Positions 1 to 5,084 of a DNA stretch of 5,533 nt are shown here, one piece after another; positions within the stretch are counted from its first letter, which is position 1, and every line of letters begins with the position of its first letter. The notes beneath the pieces were generated by a model. It was not told where the DNA came from, ran no database searches, and saw nothing but the letters and a program-made list of their open reading frames with translations. The position numbers and the translations under genes were made by a program. The stretch lies in contig CATZIG010000135.1 in NCBI GenBank assembly GCA_958419975.1, positions 1 to 5,533 on the forward strand, read 5' to 3'. Source of the stretch: an uncultured Collinsella sp. GTDB lineage: Bacteria > Actinomycetota > Coriobacteriia > Coriobacteriales > Coriobacteriaceae.

Positions 1-697
1 CCTCTTGCTCGGACTGAGCCTTTGCGGCGGAAAACTTCTCTTGTACCTTCGCGCGATAGTCAGCAAGCGCGCGCTCGGCCTCGCTGCGAGCGGCATCGAG
101 CTCACGCTGCGACTCTGCCGCGGCAGCGGCAAGCGCCATCTCCTGGGCCTTGTCCGCAGCGGAGAGCTTTGCCTGTAGCTCAGCAATCTGAGCGTCGCGG
201 GCGGACAGATCGTTTTGAGCAGCGTTGCGCGCCGCCGACTCGGCAAGTTTGGCTTCGTCATCCTTGCGTCCCAGCTGCGCGCGCAGGTTGTCAATCTCAC
301 GCTGGAGCTCTGCGTTTTCCTTCTGCGCATCCGCACGGGCCTCAACCGCCGCGCGCTGGCTTGCACTCTCGCGCTCCGTGGCAGCGCCCTCGAGCTTGGC
401 GCGCAGCTCGGCAAGCTCGGCATCGCGCTTGGCAATCTCTTGTGCCAGCTTCTGCTCCGCGGTGTTCTTCTGCTCGACAAGCTGAGCGTTGCGCCGAGAC
501 TCCACCTCCTGCAGGGCAGACGCCGAACGCGAACGCTCAAGCTCCAGCGCCTGCTCGCCCTCGCGCTGGACTGCCTTCACACGCTCATCCAGATCGCGCG
601 AAAACTCGGCATCGCGTACTTGCTTGACGATATCCGCATAGCCAGACGCATCGACCTTAAAAACTTCGCCACAATGCGGGCACTTGATCTCATTCAT
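1..697 (-). CDS. DUF2130-type coiled-coil protein, N-terminal part (C-terminus beyond window)
   Basis: Reading leftward from the ATG at 697-695, the frame stays open for 232 codons to the window edge, so the C-terminus is missing. GAGGAG (703-708) lies 5 bases before the ATG. The protein opens MNEIKCPHCGEVFKVD, with a CxxC pair (C6, C9) like half a zinc ribbon, then SGYADIVKQVRD. From about residue 25 to the edge it is Ala/Glu/Arg/Gln-rich with heptad-like spacing and no prolines or glycine clusters, i.e. one long coiled coil. A short CPHCG start, 'SGYA.IVKQVRD' and a long coiled coil fit the DUF2130 (COG4487) family, whose conserved domain lies in the C-terminal half and has no established function. 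That domain is not visible here, so the family call rests on the N-terminus alone. No signal peptide or membrane segment is seen; it is probably cytoplasmic. It follows a terminator (756-790), so it likely has its own promoter, but I found no convincing one at 698-755. Confidence 0.8.
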   Translation of the reverse strand, partial: MNEIKCPHCGEVFKVDASGYADIVKQVRDAEFSRDLDERVKAVQREGEQALELERSRSASALQEVESRRNAQLVEQKNTAEQKLAQEIAKRDAELAELRAKLEGAATERESASQRAAVEARADAQKENAELQREIDNLRAQLGRKDDEAKLAESAARNAAQNDLSARDAQIAELQAKLSAADKAQEMALAAAAAESQRELDAARSEAERALADYRAKVQEKFSAAKAQSEQE

Positions 698-755
698 GGC
701 AGCTCCTCGATGGACGCAAATTTCAACCGCCTACACTCTACCGCGCCGCACGGAC

Positions 756-790
756 AAAAAAGGCGCCGCCGCCATAATGGCAACGGTGCC
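756..790 (-). terminator. Rho-independent terminator after the metallophosphoesterase
   Basis: On the minus strand GGCACCGTTGCCA (790-778), loop TTA (777-775), then TGGCGGCGGCGCC (774-762) form a 13-position stem with two G-U wobbles and one A-C mismatch. It is followed at once by six T (761-756). It sits 46 bases past the phosphoesterase stop and 58 bases before the DUF2130-type start, so it should end the HIRAN/peptide/phosphoesterase transcript and separate it from the next gene. Confidence 0.85.
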
Positions 791-791
791 A

Positions 792-830
792 GAACCACCA
801 CAAAGGTGCCTGTCCCCTTTGTGGTGGTTC
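792..830. repeat. Perfect 15-bp palindrome, REP-like element
   Basis: GAACCACCACAAAGG (792-806) and CCTTTGTGGTGGTTC (816-830) are exact reverse complements around a 9-base loop (807-815). It lies in the gap after the phosphoesterase stop, directly before the terminator, and has no T-run on either side, so it is not itself an intrinsic terminator. The core GGTGCCTGTCCCC resembles a GGGGACAGGCACC-type motif that I recall recurring between genes in many bacterial genomes, as REP elements moved by IS200-like RAYT transposases do. That identity is inference, because only one copy is in view. GGTGCC also occurs at 785-790, inside the terminator stem. Confidence 0.65.
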
Positions 831-835
831 GAGCA

Positions 836-1381
836 TTACAGTCCAAAGAAGCCCAGGATTTGATCCCGGCTTACGGGCTTGTACTCGTTGGCATCGAGAC
901 CGACATCGTAGCGAAAGATAGGGCGCTCGCGATCGCGGTTGCGTGCGTTGGTGCGGTCTCCCCTGCTGTGGATATGTCCGTGCAGCATGATGGCACCACG
1001 CGCCTTGCCATTCCAGCTGAGCATGGGGTAGTGGCTCATAACCAGACGATGGCCCTTGGCATAGCCGGGAGCAATCTCCAGGTAATCGCGCACGTCTTCC
1101 CAAATCTGCGGTACGTCGGAATCTTCCCAGTCGCCGTCATGGTTACCGCGGATGAGCGTCACATTCTTGCATTCGATACGCTCGCGCAGGCGCACCGCCT
1201 CCGCCAAGGGCAAACGATAGGTAAAGTCTCCCAGGATGTAGAGACGGTCATCCGCAGCCACGCACTCATTGATGGCATCGATGACCTTGCGGTTCATCTC
1301 CTCGACCGAGCCAAACGGCCGGTCCATGTCGTGCAAGATATTCGTATCGCCCAGGTGCAAGTCGGCGGTAAACCACATCAT
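836..1381 (-). CDS. Small calcineurin-like metallophosphoesterase
   Basis: A 181-residue phosphoesterase carrying the full two-metal motif set in order: D7-x-H9 (FTADLHLGD), G51-D52 (LGDF), G79-N-H-D82 (RGNHD), S116-H117 (SHYP) and G135-H-x-H138 (HGHIH), then a late DVGLD (159-163). Family knowledge says such enzymes bind Mn, Fe or Ni ions through these Asp/His/Asn side chains and cleave phosphomono- or diesters. The length and DVGxD tail fit the compact COG4186-type group, whose substrates are mostly unknown, so no substrate is assigned. The ATG at 1381 is chosen because AGGA sits 8 bases before it. Another in-frame ATG at 1396 would add five residues but has no ribosome site, and the AGGA falls just inside that extension. 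There is no signal peptide. It is the last gene of the HIRAN cassette, 66 bases after the 59-residue gene. A TATACT box (1422-1427) in that gap could give it a promoter of its own. Confidence 0.9.
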   Translation of the reverse strand: MMWFTADLHLGDTNILHDMDRPFGSVEEMNRKVIDAINECVAADDRLYILGDFTYRLPLAEAVRLRERIECKNVTLIRGNHDGDWEDSDVPQIWEDVRDYLEIAPGYAKGHRLVMSHYPMLSWNGKARGAIMLHGHIHSRGDRTNARNRDRERPIFRYDVGLDANEYKPVSRDQILGFFGL

Positions 1382-1447
1382 CGTCTGTGTCCTCATTTCG
1401 CAACGCGTCTAACACGTGCTAAGTATACAGACGCAGCGATGCGGCGG

Positions 1448-1627
1448 TTATCCAAAGAGCCCGCCGAACAGTCCGCGGCGGCGTTTGTCTTGCTTTTTCG
1501 AAGCGTCACTCTGAGTTTTCTTGTCCTGCCGTTTCTTACGATCCTGCTCCAACTCATCGTCGTCGAGTAGCAGATCCCACTCAAACGGATCGTCTGTCAG
1601 ATCGAACTGGTCGTCGTCATCAAACAT
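1448..1627 (-). CDS. 59-residue charge-segregated peptide, unknown function
   Basis: I do not recognise this gene. The first 29 residues hold 15 Asp/Glu (MFDDDDQFDLTDDPFEWDLL...), residues 30-51 are mostly Lys/Arg/Gln, and the protein ends GLFGGLFG. It is thus a polyampholyte with an acidic half, a basic half and a Gly-Leu-Phe tail: probably disordered, with no membrane segment or cysteines. Start choice: GGAGG (1633-1637) lies 5 bases before the ATG at 1627; the upstream in-frame ATG at 1639 contains that ribosome site and is unlikely. It begins 18 bases after the HIRAN stop, with its ribosome site in that gap, so it is very probably co-transcribed and translated. The clean ribosome site and operon position argue that it is real. 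A DNA-mimic, chaperone-like or protein-binding adaptor are only possibilities. Confidence 0.65.
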   Translation of the reverse strand: MFDDDDQFDLTDDPFEWDLLLDDDELEQDRKKRQDKKTQSDASKKQDKRRRGLFGGLFG

Positions 1628-1645
1628 GGCCGCCTCCATTGCCGA

Positions 1646-1972
1646 CTAGCGGGCATCCACCACGTAGAGGCCAACGCGCACCTGATGCCACGGGCTGCGC
1701 TCGGGAGCGACCTGCTGCACGCGGGCCTCAAATACGTCCTCATGGCCGTAATACATCATCAAGGACAGCGGGCCGACCTCGTTTCCCGGAACATGGCCAA
1801 GTTTGGTCTTGCCATAGTAGATTGCAACCGCCTCGGGATCATGGGGATTATCGCGCTCGGCGCACAGCGTCAGTTTATCGCCCGCTTTAAGATCGCCTAG
1901 GACCAAAGCGCCGTCGGCATATTGAAATCCTGCAATATGAAACGACAAAAGAACACGTGAAGGCTCGTACAT
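1646..1972 (-). CDS. Stand-alone HIRAN-domain protein
   Basis: This 108-residue protein is almost entirely one HIRAN domain. Visible hallmarks are FHIAGFQYADG (11-21), the G-D-x-L strand (GDKLTL, 32-37), the signature ERDNPHDPEAVAIY (39-52) and KLGHVP (57-62), then a variable C-terminal strand region. HIRAN domains are known from SWI2/SNF2 helicases such as HLTF, where they bind 3' ends of single-stranded DNA, and as single-domain bacterial proteins thought to recognise damaged or stalled DNA. The bacterial role is mostly inferred. AGGAG (1978-1982) sits 5 bases before the ATG. It is the first gene of a cassette with the 59-residue peptide and the phosphoesterase. I found no clear promoter just upstream and no strong terminator between it and the small hydrophobic ORF at 2208-2291, so it may be read from further upstream. 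Confidence 0.87.
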   Translation of the reverse strand: MYEPSRVLLSFHIAGFQYADGALVLGDLKAGDKLTLCAERDNPHDPEAVAIYYGKTKLGHVPGNEVGPLSLMMYYGHEDVFEARVQQVAPERSPWHQVRVGLYVVDAR

Positions 1973-2207
1973 GGCAACTCCTCTAACGGCCGGATAAACC
2001 GGCGCTTAACCTTACTGAGAAGTTTACGGGCCCGTGCGGACACGAATTCACCCGCTCGCGCCTTTCACCCAGTTGCCGCAACGCTTGCGCGACGGAACGC
2101 TTGCAGATAAGATAGGAGCGCGGATGGCACCCGTTGCCGCGGGTCTTGCCAACTCCGATACACGTTTTCATCGTGAGAAGTGGCCGTCTTCGCTTACGCG
2201 GGGGCGG
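1973..2207. other. Gap upstream of the HIRAN gene, no convincing gene
   Basis: These 235 bases hold open frames on both strands, but none has a ribosome site or protein-like composition. Several short inverted repeats are visible: GCCGG/CCGGC around ATAAA (1989-2003) just upstream of the HIRAN ribosome site, GTTGC/GCAAC (2073-2083), and ACCCG/CGGGT around a 6-base loop (2129-2144). The plus strand has a possible promoter (2085-2113) and the left half of a long hairpin (2177-2214), suggesting a small RNA rather than a protein. Confidence 0.4.
2085..2113 (+). promoter_or_regulatory. Candidate plus-strand promoter for an antisense RNA
   Basis: TTGCGC (2085-2090), 17 bases, then TAAGAT (2108-2113) give a moderate sigma-A-like match (3/6 and 4/6). 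Transcription would begin near 2120 and run rightward through the hairpin at 2177-2214 and across the complement of the small hydrophobic ORF. No plus-strand coding region follows, so if active it would make a non-coding RNA antisense to that ORF. Confidence 0.3.
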
Positions 2208-2214
2208 CTATTTC
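2177..2214 (+). ncRNA. Plus-strand RNA hairpin over the stop of the small toxin-like ORF
   Basis: GAAGTGGCCGTCTTCGC (2177-2193) and GCGGGGGCGGCTATTTC (2198-2214) flank a TTAC loop. Read as plus-strand RNA, all 17 positions pair, five of them as G-U wobbles. Read as minus-strand RNA, those five become A-C mismatches. The asymmetry implies that the selected RNA is the plus strand, antisense to the stop codon and 3' end of the ORF at 2208-2291. The bases that follow (ATTCGG) are not a good T-run, so it may be a structural element rather than a strong terminator. RNA ends are not determined. Confidence 0.42.
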
Positions 2215-2291
2215 ATTCGGCCGATAAACAGGCCGAGTTCGATAGCCGCGATTAACAACGCCAGTAACGAAATAACATCGCTTACGTTCAT
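2208..2291 (-). CDS. 27-residue hydrophobic peptide, putative SOS-linked type I toxin
   Basis: The ATG at 2291-2289 opens a 27-codon frame ending in TAG at 2210-2208. The peptide begins MNVSDV, runs through an uninterrupted Leu/Ile/Ala-rich helix with a single buried Glu (E18), and ends FIGRMK with two basic residues: one membrane-spanning helix with a cationic tail. AAGGG sits 7 bases before the ATG and is inside a hairpin (2293-2317). Size and layout match type I toxins such as TisB, DinQ, TxpA and the 'putative holin-like toxin' peptides, which insert in the inner membrane and depolarise it or arrest growth. Homology to any one of these is not claimed. Support from context: a LexA-type box 74 bases upstream, a masked ribosome site, and a plus-strand hairpin over the stop codon. 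The HIRAN gene starts 235 bases downstream on the same strand. It could be a chance ORF, but the composition and surrounding signals argue against that. Confidence 0.6.
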   Translation of the reverse strand: MNVSDVISLLALLIAAIELGLFIGRMK

Positions 2292-2292
2292 A

Positions 2293-2317
2293 CCAATTCC
2301 CTTCTAAAGGGAGTTGG
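2293..2317 (-). promoter_or_regulatory. Hairpin masking the ribosome site of the 27-residue ORF
   Basis: In minus-strand RNA, CCAACTCCCTT (2317-2307), loop TAG, and AAGGGAATTGG (2303-2293) pair at 10 of 11 positions with one C-A mismatch. The AAGGG ribosome site is fully inside the stem and the ATG begins one base after it. Such structures keep type I toxin messages untranslated until processing or a leader-bound ribosome opens them. Confidence 0.55.
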
Positions 2318-2339
2318 CCCATCCGTACCCCATAGCAGT

Positions 2340-2368
2340 AGTCTAACGTAAATGGCGGGTAATAGGAA
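2340..2368 (-). promoter_or_regulatory. Possible promoter of the 27-residue ORF
   Basis: TTCCTA (2368-2363), 17 bases, then TAGACT (2345-2340) give a weak match (3/6 and 4/6). It is worth listing because its -35 overlaps the LexA-type box (2365-2378), as expected for LexA repression, and it would start a leader of about 40 bases ahead of the masked ribosome site. An alternative -10 is TATTAC at 2364-2359. Confidence 0.28.
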
Positions 2369-2393
2369 CACTTGTTCGTATTACCCGCCATTT
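2350..2393 (-). terminator. Long hairpin after the aldehyde dehydrogenase, probable terminator
   Basis: AAATGGCGGGTAATA (2350-2364) and TATTACCCGCCATTT (2379-2393) are perfect 15-base reverse complements. Inside, after one mismatch, GAACA and TGTTC pair again. The stem begins one base past the aldehyde dehydrogenase stop. The T-rich part (ATTTACGTT on the minus strand) is weak, so termination may be partial. A LexA-type box occupies the loop region. Confidence 0.55.
2365..2378 (-). promoter_or_regulatory. LexA (DinR-type) SOS box
   Basis: The minus strand reads CGAACAAGTGTTCC, matching every defined position of the Bacillus LexA/DinR consensus CGAACRNRYGTTYC. Actinobacterial boxes (CGAAC-N4-GTTCG) are close. 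It lies outside coding sequence, 74 bases upstream of the ATG of the 27-residue peptide, and the aldehyde dehydrogenase ends on its other side, so the peptide (and perhaps the HIRAN cassette) is the likely target. The caveat is that the box is also the inner part of a terminator-like hairpin, so the palindrome has two possible explanations. Confidence 0.58.
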
Positions 2394-2394
2394 C

Positions 2395-3774
2395 CTAATG
2401 CACAAACATGCGCACGAATTTGTGCTTCCAGCTTGCGTAGGGCGCATACCGAAACGGCACGTCCAGCCAGGTTGCCTTGTTCACGATGCTCTTCTTGTGG
2501 CTAAACGTATCGAAGCTCTCGCGGCCATGGTACTGACCCATACCGCTCGCGCCCATGCCACCAAAGCCCATATGGCTCGTGGCCAAATGCATGATCGTGT
2601 CGTTGACGCAGCCGCCGCCAAAGGGCACGTAGCGCACAAAGCGCTGCTGAACCGCACGGTCCCGGCTAAAGATATACAGGGCCAGCGGCGTCGGACGATC
2701 CGTAATAAACGTCTCGGCCTCGTCTAGGCTCTCAAACGTCAGCACCGGCAAGATGGGGCCGAAAATCTCCTCCTGCATCACGGCGTCCTCAGGCGCCACG
2801 CCGTCTAGGATCGTCGGCTCAATCTTGAGCGACGACTCGCGCGCCGTTCCTCCCAGCACAACCTTATCGGGGTCGATCAGCCCGCGTACGCGCGCGAAAT
2901 GCTTGGCGTTGACAATATGACCGTAGTCCTCGTTGTCGAGCGGGTGCTCGCCAAACATGCGACGGACCTCCTCCTTGATGAGGCCCAACAGCTCATCGTG
3001 CACGCGCGTATCGACCAGCAGGTAGTCGGGCGCCACGCAGGTCTGCCCCACGTTGAGCCATTTACCAAAGGCGATACGTCGTGCCGCGACCTTCAAGTTT
3101 GCCGTCGCATCCACGATGCAGGGACTCTTTCCGCCCAGCTCAAGCGTCACGGGCGTGAGGTTTTTGCTCGCGCGCTCCATGACGAGCTTGCCGACCGGAA
3201 CACTACCGGTAAAGAAGATCTTGTCCCAGCATTCATCGAGCAACGCTTCGTTCTCGGCACGCCCGCCTTCGACGACCGTCACCAGGCGCGGATCAAATGC
3301 TTCCTCGCAAATCTGCCTGAGCACCGCGCTCGAAGCCGGCGCATAGGCACTCGGCTTGATGACCACGGTGTTGCCTGCAGCGAGCGCGCCGGCGAGCGGC
3401 TCGAGCGTCAGTAAAAACGGATAGTTCCAGGGCGCCATGATGAGCGTGACGCCATAGGGCACGGCTTGCGTTTTGCACACACTAATAGCATTAGCGAGGT
3501 CACACGGACGCAGGCGTGGACGACTCCATCGAGCCACATGCGCAATCTGATGACGAATCTCGGAAAGCGACGTGCCGATCTCGCACATATACGCCTCGTC
3601 ATGTGACTTACCCAGATCGGTCTTGAGCGCATGGGCGATATCGCCCTCGTGCGCACGAACCGCATCGCGCAGGCGCACCAGTGCGCGGCGGCGAGCATCG
3701 ACATCAAACGTGGCGTGCGTCTTAAAATAGGCGCGCTGCTCGCCGACAATGCGCGCGATTTCCTCGGTATTCAT
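2395..3774 (-). CDS. NAD(P)-dependent aldehyde dehydrogenase, class-3-like
   Basis: A complete 459-residue enzyme of the ALDH superfamily, oxidising an aldehyde to a carboxylic acid with NAD(P)+. Catalytic parts in order: N117 in APWNYP (oxyanion hole), K140 in VVIKPS (cofactor), FTGS (188-191), the general base E212 in LELGGKSP, the nucleophile C246 in GQTCVAPD, and E336 in EEIFGP (cofactor ribose). The length, about 30 residues shorter than typical classic ALDHs, GQTCVAPD instead of GQxCxA(G/A), and the SHMGFGG...GMGQYHG region fit the ALDH3/fatty-aldehyde branch; there is no C-terminal membrane helix. The substrate is not readable; medium- or long-chain aldehydes are plausible for the family. 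The ATG follows AGGAGG, which overlaps the stop codon of the alcohol dehydrogenase 8 bases upstream, so the two are surely co-transcribed and probably translationally coupled. The product of the upstream gene is the likely substrate. Confidence 0.93.
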   Translation of the reverse strand: MNTEEIARIVGEQRAYFKTHATFDVDARRRALVRLRDAVRAHEGDIAHALKTDLGKSHDEAYMCEIGTSLSEIRHQIAHVARWSRPRLRPCDLANAISVCKTQAVPYGVTLIMAPWNYPFLLTLEPLAGALAAGNTVVIKPSAYAPASSAVLRQICEEAFDPRLVTVVEGGRAENEALLDECWDKIFFTGSVPVGKLVMERASKNLTPVTLELGGKSPCIVDATANLKVAARRIAFGKWLNVGQTCVAPDYLLVDTRVHDELLGLIKEEVRRMFGEHPLDNEDYGHIVNAKHFARVRGLIDPDKVVLGGTARESSLKIEPTILDGVAPEDAVMQEEIFGPILPVLTFESLDEAETFITDRPTPLALYIFSRDRAVQQRFVRYVPFGGGCVNDTIMHLATSHMGFGGMGASGMGQYHGRESFDTFSHKKSIVNKATWLDVPFRYAPYASWKHKFVRMFVH

Positions 3775-3782
3775 GGGCCCTC

Positions 3783-5003
3783 CTAGTTCTCGTCCTCAAA
3801 CATACCACCTGCAACAACTTCGTACATATGCTCGAGCTCCAGGCGGTCCATCAAAAGCGGAACGGGATACAGCGGATTGGCCTCGGCATCGGCATGGGCC
3901 GCCATTTGCGGAATATCGGAGCGGCGAATACCCGAGATATATTTGGGGATTCCCAGGGCCTCGTTCATGCGGTCGACCCAATCGATAAAGGCCTCGGCCG
4001 CAAGACTGTCCTGCGCGGTAGCCGGCGCGATACCGGCCATGCGGGCGAGATCGGCGAGCTTGGGAACAGCAGCTTCGCCATAGGCGCGAAGCATATGCGG
4101 CAGGATGATGGCGTTGGCCAAGCCGTGCGGAATCCCGTAACGCCCGCCCAAGCTGTGTGCGATGGCATGAACGTATCCAACATAGGAGCGCGTAAAGGCA
4201 ACACCCGCCTTATACGCCGCCGAAAGCATATTGCGACGCGCACGCATGTTGTGGCCATGCTCATAGGCCTCGAGCAAATTGTCGTGGATGACCTGGACCG
4301 CCTGACGCGCCATCTTGCGCGTGTAGGGCGTGGTGCTACGGCCGATAAAGGCCTCGACAGCATGCGTCAGGGCATCCATACCCGTCTGCCCCGTGGTGGA
4401 CGCCGGCAACCCGCGCGTAAACTCGGGGTCGTGCACCGCAAAACGCGGGATGAGCACAAAGTCGTTAATGGGGTATTTATAGTGCGTCTCATTATCGGTG
4501 ATAACCGCCGCGAGCGTGACTTCGCTTCCCGTACCGGCGGTAGTGGGAACCGCAATAAGCAGCGGCAGGAGACGGTGGACACGCAACAGGCCACGCATCT
4601 TGTTGATGGGCTTGTTTGGCTGCGCAATGCGCGCCCCCACACCCTTGGCGCAGTCCATGGCTGATCCTCCGCCAAAGCCGATAATGGCCTGGCAGGCGCT
4701 CTCTCGATACAGCGCCGCCGCTTCCTCCACGTTTGAGACCGTGGGGTTCGCACGCGTTTCGGCATAGACCGTAACGCCAATCCCCTGAGCCGTAAGCGCA
4801 CGCTCGAGTGATGCCGTGAGCCCCAAACGTGCAATACCAGGGTCTGTCACGATAAGGATCTTCTGGATCGAGCGCTTTTGAAGCACCGCGGGCACATCCT
4901 CGGCATGCTCCAAAATGCGCGGCTCGGTATAGGGCAGGATCGGCAATGCAATGCGAAAAACCGTCTGATATGTTCGGCACCAGGCACGACAGGCTAGATG
5001 CAT
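3783..5003 (-). CDS. Iron-containing (group III) alcohol dehydrogenase
   Basis: A 406-residue Fe-ADH that interconverts alcohols and aldehydes with NAD(P)(H). The N-terminal Rossmann-like half carries GFGGGSAMDCAKG (109-121, cofactor binding) and PTTAGTGSE (153-161). The helical half carries the metal ligands D210 and H214 (GMDALTHAVEAF), H279 (GYVHAIAHSLGG; H283 is also conserved) and H293 (GIPHGLANA), the full set used by FucO-type enzymes. Family length is about 380-410. The N-terminus with RTYQTVFRIALPILPY matches a subgroup common in Clostridia-like anaerobes. ATG 5003 is chosen because AGGAG lies 8 bases upstream; an in-frame ATG at 5060 would add 19 residues encoded by operator-like DNA and is rejected. 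It is the first gene of an operon with the aldehyde dehydrogenase. Substrate unknown; ethanol, butanol or longer alcohols are possible. Two Rex-like sites upstream suggest NADH-sensing control. Confidence 0.93.
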   Translation of the reverse strand: MHLACRAWCRTYQTVFRIALPILPYTEPRILEHAEDVPAVLQKRSIQKILIVTDPGIARLGLTASLERALTAQGIGVTVYAETRANPTVSNVEEAAALYRESACQAIIGFGGGSAMDCAKGVGARIAQPNKPINKMRGLLRVHRLLPLLIAVPTTAGTGSEVTLAAVITDNETHYKYPINDFVLIPRFAVHDPEFTRGLPASTTGQTGMDALTHAVEAFIGRSTTPYTRKMARQAVQVIHDNLLEAYEHGHNMRARRNMLSAAYKAGVAFTRSYVGYVHAIAHSLGGRYGIPHGLANAIILPHMLRAYGEAAVPKLADLARMAGIAPATAQDSLAAEAFIDWVDRMNEALGIPKYISGIRRSDIPQMAAHADAEANPLYPVPLLMDRLELEHMYEVVAGGMFEDEN

Positions 5004-5020
5004 AAAGGAAACTCCTTTAT
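5002..5020 (-). promoter_or_regulatory. Hairpin covering the alcohol dehydrogenase ribosome site and start
   Basis: In minus-strand RNA, ATAAAGGA (5020-5013), loop GTT, and TCCTTTAT (5009-5002) form a perfect 8-bp stem. It contains AAAGGA of the ribosome site and the first two bases of the start codon. It is AU-rich, so it may only dampen initiation, or act as a thermal or translational switch. Confidence 0.45.
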
Positions 5021-5038
5021 TTGTTGATGGGTCAACAT
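5021..5038 (-). promoter_or_regulatory. Rex-like operator, proximal to the alcohol dehydrogenase
   Basis: TTGTTGA-TGGG-TCAACAT is an 18-base inverted repeat (perfect TGTTGA/TCAACA arms) matching the clostridial Rex consensus TTGTTAA-N4-TTAACAA at 11 of 14 defined positions. Rex senses NADH/NAD+ and commonly represses alcohol dehydrogenase genes. The site is in the likely leader just upstream of the ribosome hairpin, where bound repressor would block transcription. Confidence 0.45.
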
Positions 5039-5049
5039 TTGCTCGACCG

Positions 5050-5055
5050 ATTGTA
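5050..5055 (-). promoter_or_regulatory. Candidate -10 box for the alcohol/aldehyde dehydrogenase operon
   Basis: TACAAT on the minus strand matches TATAAT at 5 of 6 positions and lies 47 bases upstream of the start codon, but no good -35 exists at 16-18 bases. A second candidate, TATGAA at 5104-5109, has AT-rich DNA upstream. Each is followed directly by one of the Rex-like sites. Confidence 0.35.
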
Positions 5056-5084
5056 CTCACCGGAGGTCACAGACGGCCTGCCAA

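Noticed and set aside
215..1570. 451-codon open frame on the plus strand
   Set aside because: It runs antisense through three well-supported minus-strand genes, two ribosome sites and a terminator; its composition is that of a mirrored GC-rich frame and it has no recognisable motif.
1983..2171. 62-codon minus-strand frame before the HIRAN gene
   Set aside because: No ribosome site before its ATG, Arg/Cys/Gly-rich with no domain, and it crosses several short inverted repeats.
2034..2255. 73-codon plus-strand frame
   Set aside because: No ribosome site and no protein-like composition; the region's plus-strand signal is better explained as a structured RNA.
2194..2391. 65-codon minus-strand frame
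   Set aside because: It starts inside the 2350-2393 hairpin, has no ribosome site, and overlaps the 27-residue ORF in another frame; the shorter ORF has the better signals.
3828..4664. 278-codon plus-strand frame
   Set aside because: Mirror of the alcohol dehydrogenase gene, whose catalytic motifs are all intact on the minus strand.
5003..5060. Upstream extension of the alcohol dehydrogenase to the ATG at 5060
   Set aside because: The added 19 codons cover the Rex-like operator and the ribosome hairpin, and the ATG at 5003 has a well-spaced AGGAG.
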